From positions 807,854 through 871,853 of the forward strand of contig NW_012236523.1 in assembly GCF_000787575.1 (NCBI RefSeq): 64,000 nucleotides of DNA, given 5' to 3'. A program made the position numbers and the translations under genes. Each line of letters begins with the position of its first letter. The stretch's first letter is position 1. The notes beneath the pieces are model-generated. The model did no database searches, had not been told where the DNA came from, and was given only the letters and a program-made list of their open reading frames with translations. Below are positions 9,018 through 20,374 of this stretch, one piece after another. Source of the DNA: Acytostelium subglobosum LB1. Lineage: Eukaryota; Evosea; Eumycetozoa; Acytosteliales; Acytosteliaceae.

Positions 9018-11035
9018 TTAGTTGGTGGCCATTCCAGTCTTTGGCTTCTGTTGCTGCAGCTCAGCTTGTTGCAATCTCTCCTTTCTCTCGGCATACTTCT
9101 TGTCCAACTCGTCCTTGAGATGGTCGTAGGTGTAACCGAATCCAAGACCTCCATGCTTGAATGCATCAGACTCGGCCTTTTGTGCCTCTAGCTCTGGTTG
9201 ACCCTCTTGGAACTCTGCCTTGCTTGGCTTCAACATTGTGTTGGCGTTGGCGTTGGCACTGGCATTGGCGTTGGTATCAACAGCAGTAGGGAATGGACGC
9301 TCTCCAGTTGAACCACCGGCCTGGGGGTTCTCAGAGGATGATGATCGGCTTCTCGACTGACCAGTTGCAGTTCCTGATCCTGATCCAGCTGTAGCTTGGT
9401 CCTTTCCCAAACCACTGATTGGTTTGTTCATTGATGTTGATGATGGTCTTGCTGGGAGGGGTGGTGGGGGAGGTAGTGGAGCAGTAGGATCGTTCGGTCC
9501 TTTGGCAAGTGAGGCCAACTTCAAACCTGCACTAAGGTTGTCAATGTCGGAAGCTGATGGAGCTCCACTTGTATTGGAGGATGCTCCAGTTCCAGCACCG
9601 GCTCCTGATAAGGCACTCTTTGATGCATCCTTGTATTGGCTTGAGTATTGATCTTGGACACTCGAGTCACCCCCATAAATCTTCTTGAGTTGGTCAGTTG
9701 CACTTGTCTTGCCCGATGACGATGTTGTGTTACCAGAGTAGGAAGAATCTGTTTGACCCGAACCATACTGGCCTCCAGCTCCATATTGGCCACCAGCACC
9801 ATATTGTCCTCCAGCACCATACTGTCCTCCAGCACCATATTGGCCACCAGCGCCATACTGGCTACCACCAGAACCATACTGTCCTCCGGTAGCTCCATAT
9901 TGTCCACCAGTAGCACCATACTGGCTGCCACCAGATCCATACTGTCCTCCAGTAGCACCATATTGACCACCAGTAGCTCCATACTGACTACCTCCTGAGC
10001 CATACTGGCTACCACCTGCTCCATATTGTCCACCTGTTGCTCCATACTGGCTACCTCCAGGACCATATTGACCTGATCCATAACCTCCTGAACTAGATGT
10101 CTGGGTTCCTGCTGCACCATAACCGCCAGCCTTGTTGAGACTTGAGTCACTTGATGTTGAAGATGACTTGGAGGTGGAGCTTGAACTACTCTTGTTTGTC
10201 GTTGCACCATATTGACTACCAGCTGTGGTAGCAGCAGCTCCATATGGACTGGTTGGATACTCAGATCCTCCATATTGGTTGGTCTGGCTTGAGTAGCTGG
10301 ATGCGCTGTATCCTCCAGCTCCATATTGACCACCGTATGATTGCTCATACATATAGCCAACTCCACCAACTGCAACCATACCCGGGGCACCAGGGTGGCC
10401 TCCTGGTTGTTGTTGTTGTTGATAGTTGTTGCTGTAGTAATTGTTGTTGACTGTTGTGTTGGAGTAGCTTCCTGTGTCATTGACGAGCTCGCCTCTATGA
10501 CGCTCCTCGTTGACGAGGATCTCGACGTTGACCACTTGGTAGCTACCATCGAACCATTCCCAGAATGAACCAAGGAAGCTCTTTGCCTCCATGATATGCA
10601 CGGACAGTGTACCAGCACCAACAGCTGCAGTTAGACCATAAGTAACAAAGGCAGCGGCAATTCCAGTCTTTCTAATTCTTGCCCAATAGTCAAGTTGAAT
10701 GATCGTTCCACCATCGGTATCTCTCTTTACCATCACTCTATACTTTGGAATAAAGTTCAAGTGTAGTCCTGATTTCCTATTTGTTTTTTTTTTATTATTA
10801 TTTTCATTTAGTTAATATTTGATTGATTGTTTGAATGAGTGAGGTTACACGTGTACACATACCTTCCTTGCATTAGACCATTCGGGTCATATTTGTCAGT
10901 CTGGTAACGCTCATATGCCCACCAGGCTGCAATGGCTGACATTAAAGTTGGAATTGGAATCTGTAGTCCATAATACTTTCTGGATTGTACAAAGTCGAAT
11001 ACACTAAGTACACCTTTTGTTGAATCCTTTGTCAT
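9018..11035 (-). CDS. Membrane-associated protein with SQYG/GGQYG tandem repeats
   Basis: Exons 10863-11035 and 9018-10776 (intron 10777-10862, GTATGT to AATAG, splitting an Arg codon) give 643 residues. The N-terminal ~170 residues are of normal complexity: DFVQSRKYYGLQIPIP, then two hydrophobic stretches (TLMSAIAAWWAY and GIAAAFVTYGLTAAVGAGTL), followed by EWFDGSYQVVNVEILVNEERHRGE. Residues ~200-390 are Gly/Tyr/Ser/Gln-rich, built from about twenty near-copies of GG(S)QYGA(T/G/S). A Ser/Thr/Pro-rich part with PPPPPLPARP follows, and the C-terminus is a charged helix (DHLKDELDKKYAERKERLQQ). I do not recognise the N-terminal domain. The repeat is prion-like in composition and may drive condensation or adhesion; this is inference. 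Confidence 0.8.
9752..10090 (-). repeat. Tandem coding repeat (GGQYGA units)
   Basis: Within the repeat-protein gene, units of 15-21 bases encode GGQYGA or GGSQYGA(T), repeated about twenty times. Third positions vary between units, so purifying selection on the peptide, or age, is likely, and not a very recent slippage. The same DNA stays open in other frames on both strands, which produces long shadow frames that are not genes. Confidence 0.85.
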
Positions 11036-13843
11036 TTCTTTAGACTATTAATATTAATGTAATAAATATTATTATAGAACTGTATTAATTATTATAATTA
11101 ATTTGAATGATTGATATTGATATATTAATTGATTGATTGTTTGATATATATAAATATAAATATAATTATTTGAATTGATTGATTGATATGTACAATGATT
11201 TGGAAGTGTTTATATATATTTGTATAATAATGGTATACGTTTATCTCAATATGTCAGATAAAGACGAATACATTAAGTTAACAAAGTTTGTTGGGCCAGA
11301 CGAAGGACTATCCTAATTATGTGGGATACAAAGAAGGAGTGAGTCCGATGTGTGTTCATTCATTCATTCATTTACACAGATACACCCCTTGAAGGACCTT
11401 CTCTCTCTTAAGATGTGTGGACACATGTGAGTAGTCTCAGATGTCTTTATTTCTGTTCTCACCTCACAACACCCACCCACCCACTCACATTTACATTGAC
11501 TTCTCAAAGTGAAGAGTGTGTGTTTGCTTGACACCAAGGTGTGCGAAGGACATTCAATTTGAATAGATGCGTGCTAACCAGGATGTTTGACTTTGTTGTT
11601 ACCATTTAGAGACTCTTGCTCCGAGTTAATTACCTTATTAAATCATTCTAGATTAAAGTATCAAGACCATGGTCTGGACTGTGATAAGTCTAAGTCAGTC
11701 AGTCGGTCCATTCATTCATCCATTCGAATAGATTAAGACAAAACTAATTTAATGGCTTTACGTATTGGTAAAGTTTAAAAGAGTCCCTACATCTTTGTTT
11801 GGTTCTGTTGTGGTGTAATCAAAGTTGTCGTGACCTTTGGTCGGACCTTAAGATAGATAGACCTCCCCGAGTTTACAATTTGATTAATGTGTGTACTTAG
11901 TCATCTTCTTACAGTCATCCATCTCCTTAATAATTATTATTTATCCAATTATTCAATTCATAATAATTATTGAAACTGAATGTTTCGTTTTATGAGAGAA
12001 GAAGAAGTACGTTTTAACTATAATTCAAGGATGTTCTGTTTGTCACTCTTTCTTTTGTTCTCTATTAACTTGGAGATGGTATATTTTGAGCCATTGGCCA
12101 AGATACTACTGCTCATTCATTCGTTCAATCAATCAACCAAAAGGAAAGATGCATTGCAAATGTCATTTTTTGTTGTCCCGACAACATCCATGTCCACATC
12201 CATTTGTGACCTCACTAGATTGACTTCAAAAGTCAATAATGACATCAACCTTTGCATCTTTGACTTTGAACAACAAAATAAGGTATGATACAATTAAAAC
12301 TACAACACTGAACTACAATGAGTTATGAGTTAGAACCAGGTTCTTAGGTGTCAAGTATTGTCCGCATTCTTTAGGAGAAATTCAGACCTGTTTGCCTCTA
12401 TCGTATGATCGAGACAACACACGTGATGATGATCCTCAATATTTGAGTTGAAGATGCTTAGACCACTTTTAATTCGAACCTGTTTCTTGTATGATCGCGC
12501 AACTCAAACACATCATTCGTTTGATGGTTCTGCTGTCATAATGTTTGACATTCAACATGGAACCCCGTAATTTCAGACCACAAGGGCTAGATGAACCGCC
12601 CATTTCGCACCATGCTGTTGTGAGTATGGTGGGGGCTGTTTCGACGCCGAATCATATATCCGCATCACAATTTTGCATGGTTATTTCCAAGACAACAAAC
12701 AATTTATATGACATGTCTGAGCCTTGGAAACTACAACAACCTCCAACCCTAGATGCGAGCTCTCTCACAATGGTGTGAGGTCTTCCGCATTATGTTGCTA
12801 TGAGTGGAAGGTGATTCAATCAATTAGCATCATGAATTCACGATGGATGTTCTTCGCACGTGCACTATTAGACAAGGCTTGTCACACCCATGTAATTGGG
12901 AAGTGTCCTGGTTATTGATTGTAGCTTTCTCGATCCCTGCGTTCTTCCTTCATCAGCAAGACTCTTATTGTATCCTGATAGGGCAATTGAATTAATCATC
13001 CCCTTTGACCATACAAATAGAGATATAGACAAGTCAAAGTTATCCCTAACTACCAAGGACATCTAGTTATCCAACTTTAATTCTTTAAATAGAAATACGA
13101 CCTCATTTATTATAACAACAGGTTACCAACTCTGAGGGAAATCTCCAACGAATAACTCAAGTCTCACATATAATACTCCTTGACATTAATGGGGACATGG
13201 TCGTATTCATTCCATCAATCAATCAAACATATATACAAAAACAAACAAACAAACAAACAAACAATTAAATATTATTTAATTAGGTAGGTAACTGTCTTAA
13301 ACAATTCTGTCCTATATTTGTTGATTGATCATGACCTTTCCTCGGATATGTCAAAGTTCATTGACATCCAATCACAATGACACCAATATCACCTTCACAC
13401 ACATCACTCGCTTCCTACACATTCGTCACAATCAAACACATGCACACACACACACTTGACAACCCCATCGCTATGGACTGATGACCTGTCGTATATCTGT
13501 ACGACCAGTATTCATACCAACAGTGTTGACAGACCTATCGCACACGATTATTAGATATCCATACACACTTTACATTCTGCCTAATACCACGATGTGGAAA
13601 GGAAATGATTACTAATCAATGTATCTCTTAATTATACTTTTAATATAATTATGGTTATCACACCCTTACCAATAATCAATTATGATATCCAATAATTAGT
13701 AATAATAATAATAGGAATAATAATTAGAAATAGTTATAATAATATTGTACAAATTAATAATATTTAAATATTATATATAGATAGTTATTTTAGCAATCGA
13801 TCGCAGTACATGTTTGATAAACACAGATAAATAATTAATAAGG
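11036..13843. other. Gene-poor 2.8 kb spacer
   Basis: No gene can be called with confidence. Seen: a short ORF of 21 codons at 11251 (MSDKDEYIKLTKFVGP...). A possible two-exon mini-gene, 12160-12282 plus 12375-12446, has its first exon ending right before GTATGA and its second starting after TTTAG; the joined phase is correct and gives about 64 residues. A 77-codon frame at 12545-12778 faintly resembles part of a cyclophilin (VVSMV, then SASQF). An AAAC run lies near 13235-13262 and very AT-rich DNA at 13620-13800, before the mannosidase start. It looks like decayed gene matter plus a promoter. Confidence 0.4.
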
Positions 13844-16800
13844 ATGGAGAATCAAAAGACAGTACAGAGCATTTTGGTTCTGTTATTTATTGGTTTCATC
13901 ACTTTTAATTATTTCGACAATCAAACATTACTTGTACATAACAATGGAAATGGAATGCGAAATGTAAATAAGGAAGTTGTAATTCAACACCCTACTACAG
14001 TACTACTAGTTCCACATTCACATTGTGACGCTGGCTGGTTAGCCACGTTCGACGTAAGTCCTTTGTCCAAATCCAACAAAATTTAAAGATATTAATAATA
14101 TATATTTTCCATAATTCAGGAATATTATGCACATTTGGTCAACTCGATTCTTGATCATGTTTTAGATACACTTAGCAATGAACCAGATAAAAGGTTCATT
14201 TGGTCAGAGATGTAAGTGTTAGAATGATGGATAATAAGTTCCAGGAGGCAAACTGGAAACACAAACTGACATGTATACATTCATTGACACAAATAGTTCA
14301 TTCTTCAAAAATTGGTACGACAAGTTGAATGATACAAAGAAGAAGTCAATACATAGGATTGTTGAGAATAAGCAATTCGAGTTTATTGGTGGTGGTTGGG
14401 TGCAGAATGATGAAGCTGCGGCAAATATAGATGACATATTGGACCAAATCAGTGAGGGTCATAAATGGGTATTGAAGCATTTCAACAAGACCGTGGAGTA
14501 TGGATGGCAGATCGACCCGTTCGGACACTCCTCGCTTACGCCCACGCTCTTTGCCCAGTTTGGCTTCAAGGCCATGGTGGGCAATCGTATCTCTGACACT
14601 GACAAGGCCATGCTGCGCGACGCCAAGCAGCTGGACTTCCTCTGGCAGGGCAGCGAAGCGCTCGGCAACACCAGCCAGCTGTTCGTTCATTTGCTCGACT
14701 ATCATTACGGCTTCCCCTCGCACAAGATATACCCGCGCGAGAACTCATTATCAGAGTTCCGCTACGATATCGAGACGATCACTCGCAAGTTCTTCAAACA
14801 CATCAATGACTATAGATCACATACACACGCCAACGTAGTGATGATACCTTTTGGAGATGACTTCACATATCCTACGCCCGTGAAGAACCTTGCTGCCGAG
14901 GCACTGGGACTGGGTTTCATTCTAGACTCAACCAAGCCTGATGACTTCAAGCGTGGCGACCTCCTTCTCAACAGTCTACGAGCTACCATGGGTGATCACA
15001 ACATCGAGGACATTCGTTATGCCACCCTGTCCGAGTACTTTGAGCTGCTGTTCAAGGATGTCGAGGAGCGTCATCAAGCTCTTCCAACATACAAGGCGGA
15101 CTTCTTCCCCTACGTCACACATGTAACCGAGTCATGGAGCGGTTACTACACCAGTCATACACTGTTCAAGCGCGAGATCCGTGAAACCTCTGCACTGGTG
15201 CGCGCAACCGACATGTTCTACAGTGTTGCTCTTGCACGCTCTTCCGCCACCGACGAAGCTGCTTATGAGGATCTGAAGTCGTTGTATCAAGATCAAAGTG
15301 ATGCTCGTCGCAGTGTATCGATCACTCAACATCATGACTCTGTGACAGGCACTGCTAGGAGTTATGTTATGAATGACTACTTCCAGAGTCTGCAAGATGC
15401 AAAGCAATCAGTACATAACACTTTTGTCAACACTATCCAGTACCTTGCCAAAGTGGAAGTGGACACACAGTTCTCATTCGATCAAATACTCGACATTGAC
15501 AAGCTTGGACTCACTGACTCCTACGCATTGATCATGGCCAACCCACTTGCATGGACCAAACAAACACACTACTCCATCCGTATCACTACATCCGATCCAA
15601 AGCGTGCTGAACGACTACGTATCCTGGGGGCTGACCAGCAACCAGTGATCATCCAAGTCGTCCCCGTGATCCATGGACAGAGCGACGAGAGGTGTATAAT
15701 GGACGATTATAATGAGTACTTGGTGTACTTCATCATTGACATCCCAACCCTGGGGACTACATCGTATTTCTTGCAGGTGGTACCACTTGCTGAGTATGAT
15801 GGACATTCACCATTGGCCACTGTCCAGAGATACAATGATTCACTGCCTTCAGATGTCCAGCTAGAGAACAACAATGTTGCCGTCTCATTCCAAGATAATG
15901 GATTCATTCAATCAATCACACTCAAGAATGGTACATCTTCAAACACATTGGAGATTAAGGAGAAGATCAAACAATATATAACATCAGAGAGTGGAGCATA
16001 TGTGTTCTCACCTGGTGCAAAGGTGGGATACTTGGAGGATGGCTACAAACAGTTCATAACAATCCGGGGTCCATTGATGGACGAGATATTGTACTACAAC
16101 TATGGATCACATAGAAGTAGTTGTTATCCAAAGTCCATCGTCATGCACAGATTGTTCAAGTCTCAGTTGGACACACCATTGGCATCCGAGACCATCGTCG
16201 AGGTCGGTTACTCGATCGAGGGCAGTGGAAACCGTGAGACCATCCTCGTATACGACACAAACATGACCAATGGTGGCATCTTCTACACTGACAATGGAAT
16301 GGAGTCACGCACTAGACATCATGTACCAGACCAAGGAATCACTTACCAGTACTTCCCTGTTATCAGCTCGGTCCACATCAAGGATAGCCAACTCCAGTTC
16401 TCAATATTCACTGAGCGCAGTCATGGTGCTGCCTCTGCTAAAGAGGGTGCACTAGAGCTCATGATCCATCGATCACTGATGCAAGATGATGGCAAGGGAT
16501 TGTCATTCCCACAGCGGGATATGGCACGTGTGGATGGCAAGATCTACCTCAGTCTCGACTTCAAGGATCTCGCACCAAAGGTCAACAAACAAAAGATTGT
16601 CCAGATAAACAATCCAGCTGTGTAAGTAATAAATCTTCGGTCAATCAATAATTTCAAGGAATAATACTAATCATTCAATCAAACATATTTAGTGTCATTT
16701 CCTCATTGATCAACAATGTCAATATTGATAACTTGGCTGGTAGTACTCCCACCAGTTTCTTAAATGGACCATTCCCTGACAATGTACATCTATATACACT

Positions 16801-17637
16801 CAAGTATTATGATCAGGACCAGTCATCTTCATCATCACCCATTCTCAACATGAGAATTGGTAACCTGGAGACTGGAGAGTTCCCCGCGCCCAAGTCCTTG
16901 CCACTAAATGGCATCTTTGCCGATATGGAGGTGACCAATGTAACTCGTCTTGGACTGAACCTACTTCCCAAGCAAGGTATGTTTCATTGATCGAATTCAC
17001 TATCAATCAAAGTACTAACTCACAATCAAACAATCAAACATTAGATCACAATGACCTCCATTTCGAGACAACTGGATACCCATTGGAGGGCATCAACTAT
17101 TATGAGCATGGTGTTAGTGAGTTCATTCCTTTGTTACATAAGGAGAGAAACAATGACCCAAGCATCGTCTACCTCAATCCACTCGCAATCGAGTCCATGG
17201 AGTTTGTGTTGACAGTTCAAGATGCTGATCAACAGAGTGCTGCCGGTGTGAACACAGCAAGAGACATGAGGAAAAGACCAAACAATAGACCAGCACATGG
17301 AGGCGCTGGCTCAACTAAAGGCGCAACGATGCGCTACCCCTACGACTTCTCAGTCTATCGCCTGGACAACTCATTCAACTATGACTATGGCCGCTTCAAG
17401 GAGGGTGTCAACTTTGCCTTGGTCATTGGTGTGCCCATGGCCATCATTGGTGGTATTGTGGCCGTTGTCCTGCTGATCGCTGTCAAGGTGTACAGAGTGA
17501 ATCGCACCAATCGATCCGGAGCAAGCCATAGCCTAAACAGCAGCAGCAACAGTCTGATCAACTCGCCGCCTGGCGGCAAGGACGAGGAGAGTGATGTCGG
17601 CAGCAGCAGTTGCATGAATAGCGCAGTCATGTCCTAA
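13844..17637 (+). CDS. GH38 alpha-mannosidase with C-terminal membrane anchor
   Basis: Five exons (13844-14053, 14120-14211, 14297-16621, 16693-16976, 17045-17637) join in phase to 1167 residues. Family 38 enzymes remove alpha-mannose from N-glycans, mostly in lysosomes. An N-terminal hydrophobic segment (ILVLLFIGFITF) acts as signal or anchor. The zinc site HSHCDAGW lies at 58-65 (H58/H60/D62 region), the nucleophile motif GWQIDPFGHSS has its Asp near 174, and QHHDSVTGTA lies further on; all key residues are present. Unlike soluble lysosomal relatives, the protein has a second hydrophobic helix near 1094-1120 (ALVIGVPMAIIGGIVAVV), followed by a 47-residue Ser/Asn-rich cytosolic tail. Dictyostelids carry several GH38 paralogues and I cannot say which one this is. 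Intron ends carry TCAATCAA-type runs. Confidence 0.93.
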
Positions 17638-17832
17638 TAAACAAACGCAATATATATATATAGATATATCTACAACATCGAATGAACTTTGTTATTTCCA
17701 TTTCCACGTTTGATTGATGATGTCGCTGTCGCTGATATCCTTTGAGATCGATGATGGGTCCACTCCACACTCGCTCACTCAATCACACACACAAGTGTGA
17801 CGGGTGGGCATGTCCACGTCCAAGGCCTAGGC

Positions 17833-18930
17833 CTAAGCCTTGGCCGGCTTGAGTTTGATGAAACTTTGAAGACTCTTTCGCATGTATCTGTCCAGCAAGA
17901 TGGTGAAGTCCTTCATGACAAAGGCGCATATGACCACGGAGTAGAACTCGCCGACGCGACGCAGCTTGTTGGACAGGGCTTGGTTGCCCAGACTCTCGCA
18001 GCAGTTCATCCACGACTCGAGGAACTGACTCTCTTCAAACACGGTGTTGAGCAGACCGACGTAGTCGATGCCCTCCAGCTTGGAGGAGGGCGCCAGACGC
18101 ACGGCACCCTTGGCCAGCGACGTGCCCAGCTTCTTGACCTTACCGGCCCAGCCCTTCTCCTCCTTCTTCTCGATCTTGATCTCGGGAATGAATGACAGAT
18201 GGAAGTGTAGCGCGTTCTGGATGATGTCGAGCTGCGAGCAAAAGATGTCTGTCTCCTTGGCAATCGTGTCCATGTTCTTGCGATCGAATGGCATGTCGCT
18301 CTCCTTGGTCGACAGCGTCTTTAGCTTCGCCAGGTACTCTTGCAGCTCGACCAAACTCTGAATCTTGGCCGTAATAGCTAATATCTTACAACCTGTCTGT
18401 TGCCAAACAGCCTTGGGTATATATAGTTTGGGCGTGAGGTAGGCGCCCGTCGTGATCGTCTTGGACAGCACCCTCATCAGCCAGAATGGCTTGTATGATG
18501 CGAATGCTGGCACTGTATCAGCGCTCAATCCCGAAGGTATCTCTTCCACAAACACTATATTCTCTTTAGTTGGTGATGCTGCTGCTGCTCCATTTTGTTG
18601 ATTCCTGTGTCGCATGGCGGGTGGCGAATGGTGAGTGGGTTAGTGTCGACGCGCATTTGATTGACTACATCCACTCTCTGGCGGACGGACATACAATAGA
18701 GACTCGAGAACGTCTGCCCTCGCTTGGTACTGCTTGGCCTTCTCGAGCATGGCCTGATAGTGTTCATCGTTCAATGTTGTGAGGTCCTCGGGCGAGTTCA
18801 AAAGGTTAGCCGCCTCTCTATAATTTGTTATCGCTGCTGCATAGTCTCCACGATTATCTGCATTGACACCAATACGCGCCAGTGCCAAAGCTTGACGAAC
18901 TGAGTTCAATATAGCCTGATTCTCTGCCAT
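17833..18930 (-). CDS. MIT-domain protein
   Basis: Exons 18695-18930 and 17833-18604 (intron GTATGT to GACACAG) give 335 residues. Residues 1-78 form an MIT domain (three-helix ESCRT-III/VPS4-type binding module): VRQALALARIGVNADNRGDYAAAITNYREA, AMLEKAKQYQARADVLESLL. The second half (FWLMRVLSKTITTGAYLTPKLYIPKAVW ...) resembles a conserved, unnamed C-terminal domain that I recall from fungal MIT proteins. It ends in a helical, basic segment (ILLDRYMRKSLQSFIKLKP). A role in endosomal sorting is inferred from the MIT domain only. It converges with the mannosidase gene, with 195 bases between the stops. Confidence 0.75.
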
Positions 18931-20033
18931 TCCTTCCTATTATTATTATATTGTTGATGAGTTTGAGTTGAATTGAGATAGTATTACAATGTATGATTGA
19001 GTGATTGAATTGAGTTGAGTTGAGTTGTGATGAGTTGTGATGAGATGAGTTGATTGATCGATTGACGACAGGATAAGTTACTAACTTCCTGTTGTTGATT
19101 ATCGAGGATGACTATTATACTTGTACACGCACTGTCTGTCTATCTGTCTTTCTAACAAACTAACAAACTAAATGATTGAATGAATGGTTGAATGAATGAT
19201 AATGATTGAATGTATTATGAATAAGAGAGTGAGAGAGTGTGAGACAAAGAGAGAGGGAAAGAGATACACACACAATAGTGTTGTTGTCGACACTTGATTC
19301 GATTGATTGATTGATTGACCCACTCGAGATAATTGTGTGTATGTGTGTGAGAGTGATCGATTGTTTGAAGGAGTGTTGAGTGAATGGGTGTTTGGGTGTG
19401 TGGTTTGATCATGATCTGTTTTTGATGGAATGACAAACTAAATTCTGATAATGATGTCATTGCCTCCATTGGCATTTTTGATAGCTATTAATAATATATA
19501 TAATATTTGATTGATAACAATATACCATCTTTGCCTTGGTGGAGAACAGAACATGGCATCGAGCTTGAATAAAGCTACAACAACAATTACAACAACAACA
19601 TTTAGATGGTCACTTTTAACATGATCGATCATCCCGCTAATGGACAAAGTGAGAGAGTACTTGGCGTCGGGTACAGTTCCATATTAGACTGGACATTCAT
19701 GACCTGATTATTTCCTTAGCGCCAGCCATTGGTTGACTACAATGAACATGATTGATTGATTGATTGATTGATTGAATGATTGAATGAATGTCAGAAAATA
19801 TGAAGGGGGAATCATGACCTCATTTTTACGAAGTTGACGAAAGCTCAAAGCTTGACAACCAAGTCAATCAAGTATTAACAATATATACATACATATACAC
19901 ATACACATACACATATAAAGATGAACTGTATGTACAAATATAGATAGACTCGATCAATCAATGAACCAATCAATCAATCTTAGGTCAACCATAATGAAGT
20001 AGACTAACAAAGTTTGAATGAATGAATGAATGA
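18931..20033. other. 1.1 kb spacer with tetranucleotide runs
   Basis: It holds the promoters of the MIT gene (-) and of the small ORF at 20034 (+). TTGA/GATT runs occur at 18995-19060, 19290-19320 and 19745-19790, GAGA-rich DNA lies at 19225-19262, and short CATATA repeats at 19885-19920. Frames of 69-86 codons here are built from these repeats and are not called. Confidence 0.6.
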
Positions 20034-20273
20034 ATGAATATAGATAACGAAATGGAAGACGATCCCAAGTATGCTGCCGATGGAGAGGCAGGTGATGTAC
20101 AGGGAGCATCATTGTGGGAGATCATCAAGGCACAGTTCCAACATAGAGAGACAAGACAAATGATATTCTCAACACTGCGCAACATTGCAGGCTTTGCTCT
20201 GATCACTAGATTGTTTGCGAAACATGCCGACGAGTTCGCTAGCATTGACAGCGTCATGAAGATGATTGAATAG
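20034..20273 (+). CDS. Small single-pass membrane protein, unknown
   Basis: A 79-codon ORF on one exon. If translation begins at the second ATG (20052) the product is 73 residues: MEDDPKYAADGEAGDVQG, then LWEIIKAQFQHRETRQ, then a hydrophobic helix (IAGFALITRLFA) and a short tail. The acidic N-terminus, amphipathic middle and single membrane segment recall small mitochondrial outer-membrane or assembly proteins, but I cannot name a family. A 97-codon frame on the other strand covers the same DNA; the plus frame has the more protein-like composition and an A-rich 3' end. Confidence 0.5.
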   Translation: MNIDNEMEDDPKYAADGEAGDVQGASLWEIIKAQFQHRETRQMIFSTLRNIAGFALITRLFAKHADEFASIDSVMKMIE

Positions 20274-20374
20274 AACAAGTTAGGACTTCCTTTAAAGTAA
20301 AAGATATAATATTATTACAAACAGCAGACATCGATCACTGGGCTCATCAGTGCTCAATCAGCCGATACCAGATA

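Noticed and set aside
9521-10621. A 366-codon minus frame and long plus frames across the repeat region
   Set aside because: They are shadows of the repeat-coding frame; a tandem repeat without stops stays open in other frames, and the products are Met/Val/Gln nonsense.
11980-12288. A 102-codon plus frame as one gene
   Set aside because: Its first half crosses a TCAATCAA run of the intron/spacer type; only the part from 12160 looks coding.
19985-20278. A 97-codon minus frame opposite the small plus ORF
   Set aside because: Ends in simple-sequence DNA (Ile/His/Ser runs from AATG repeats); the plus frame is more protein-like.
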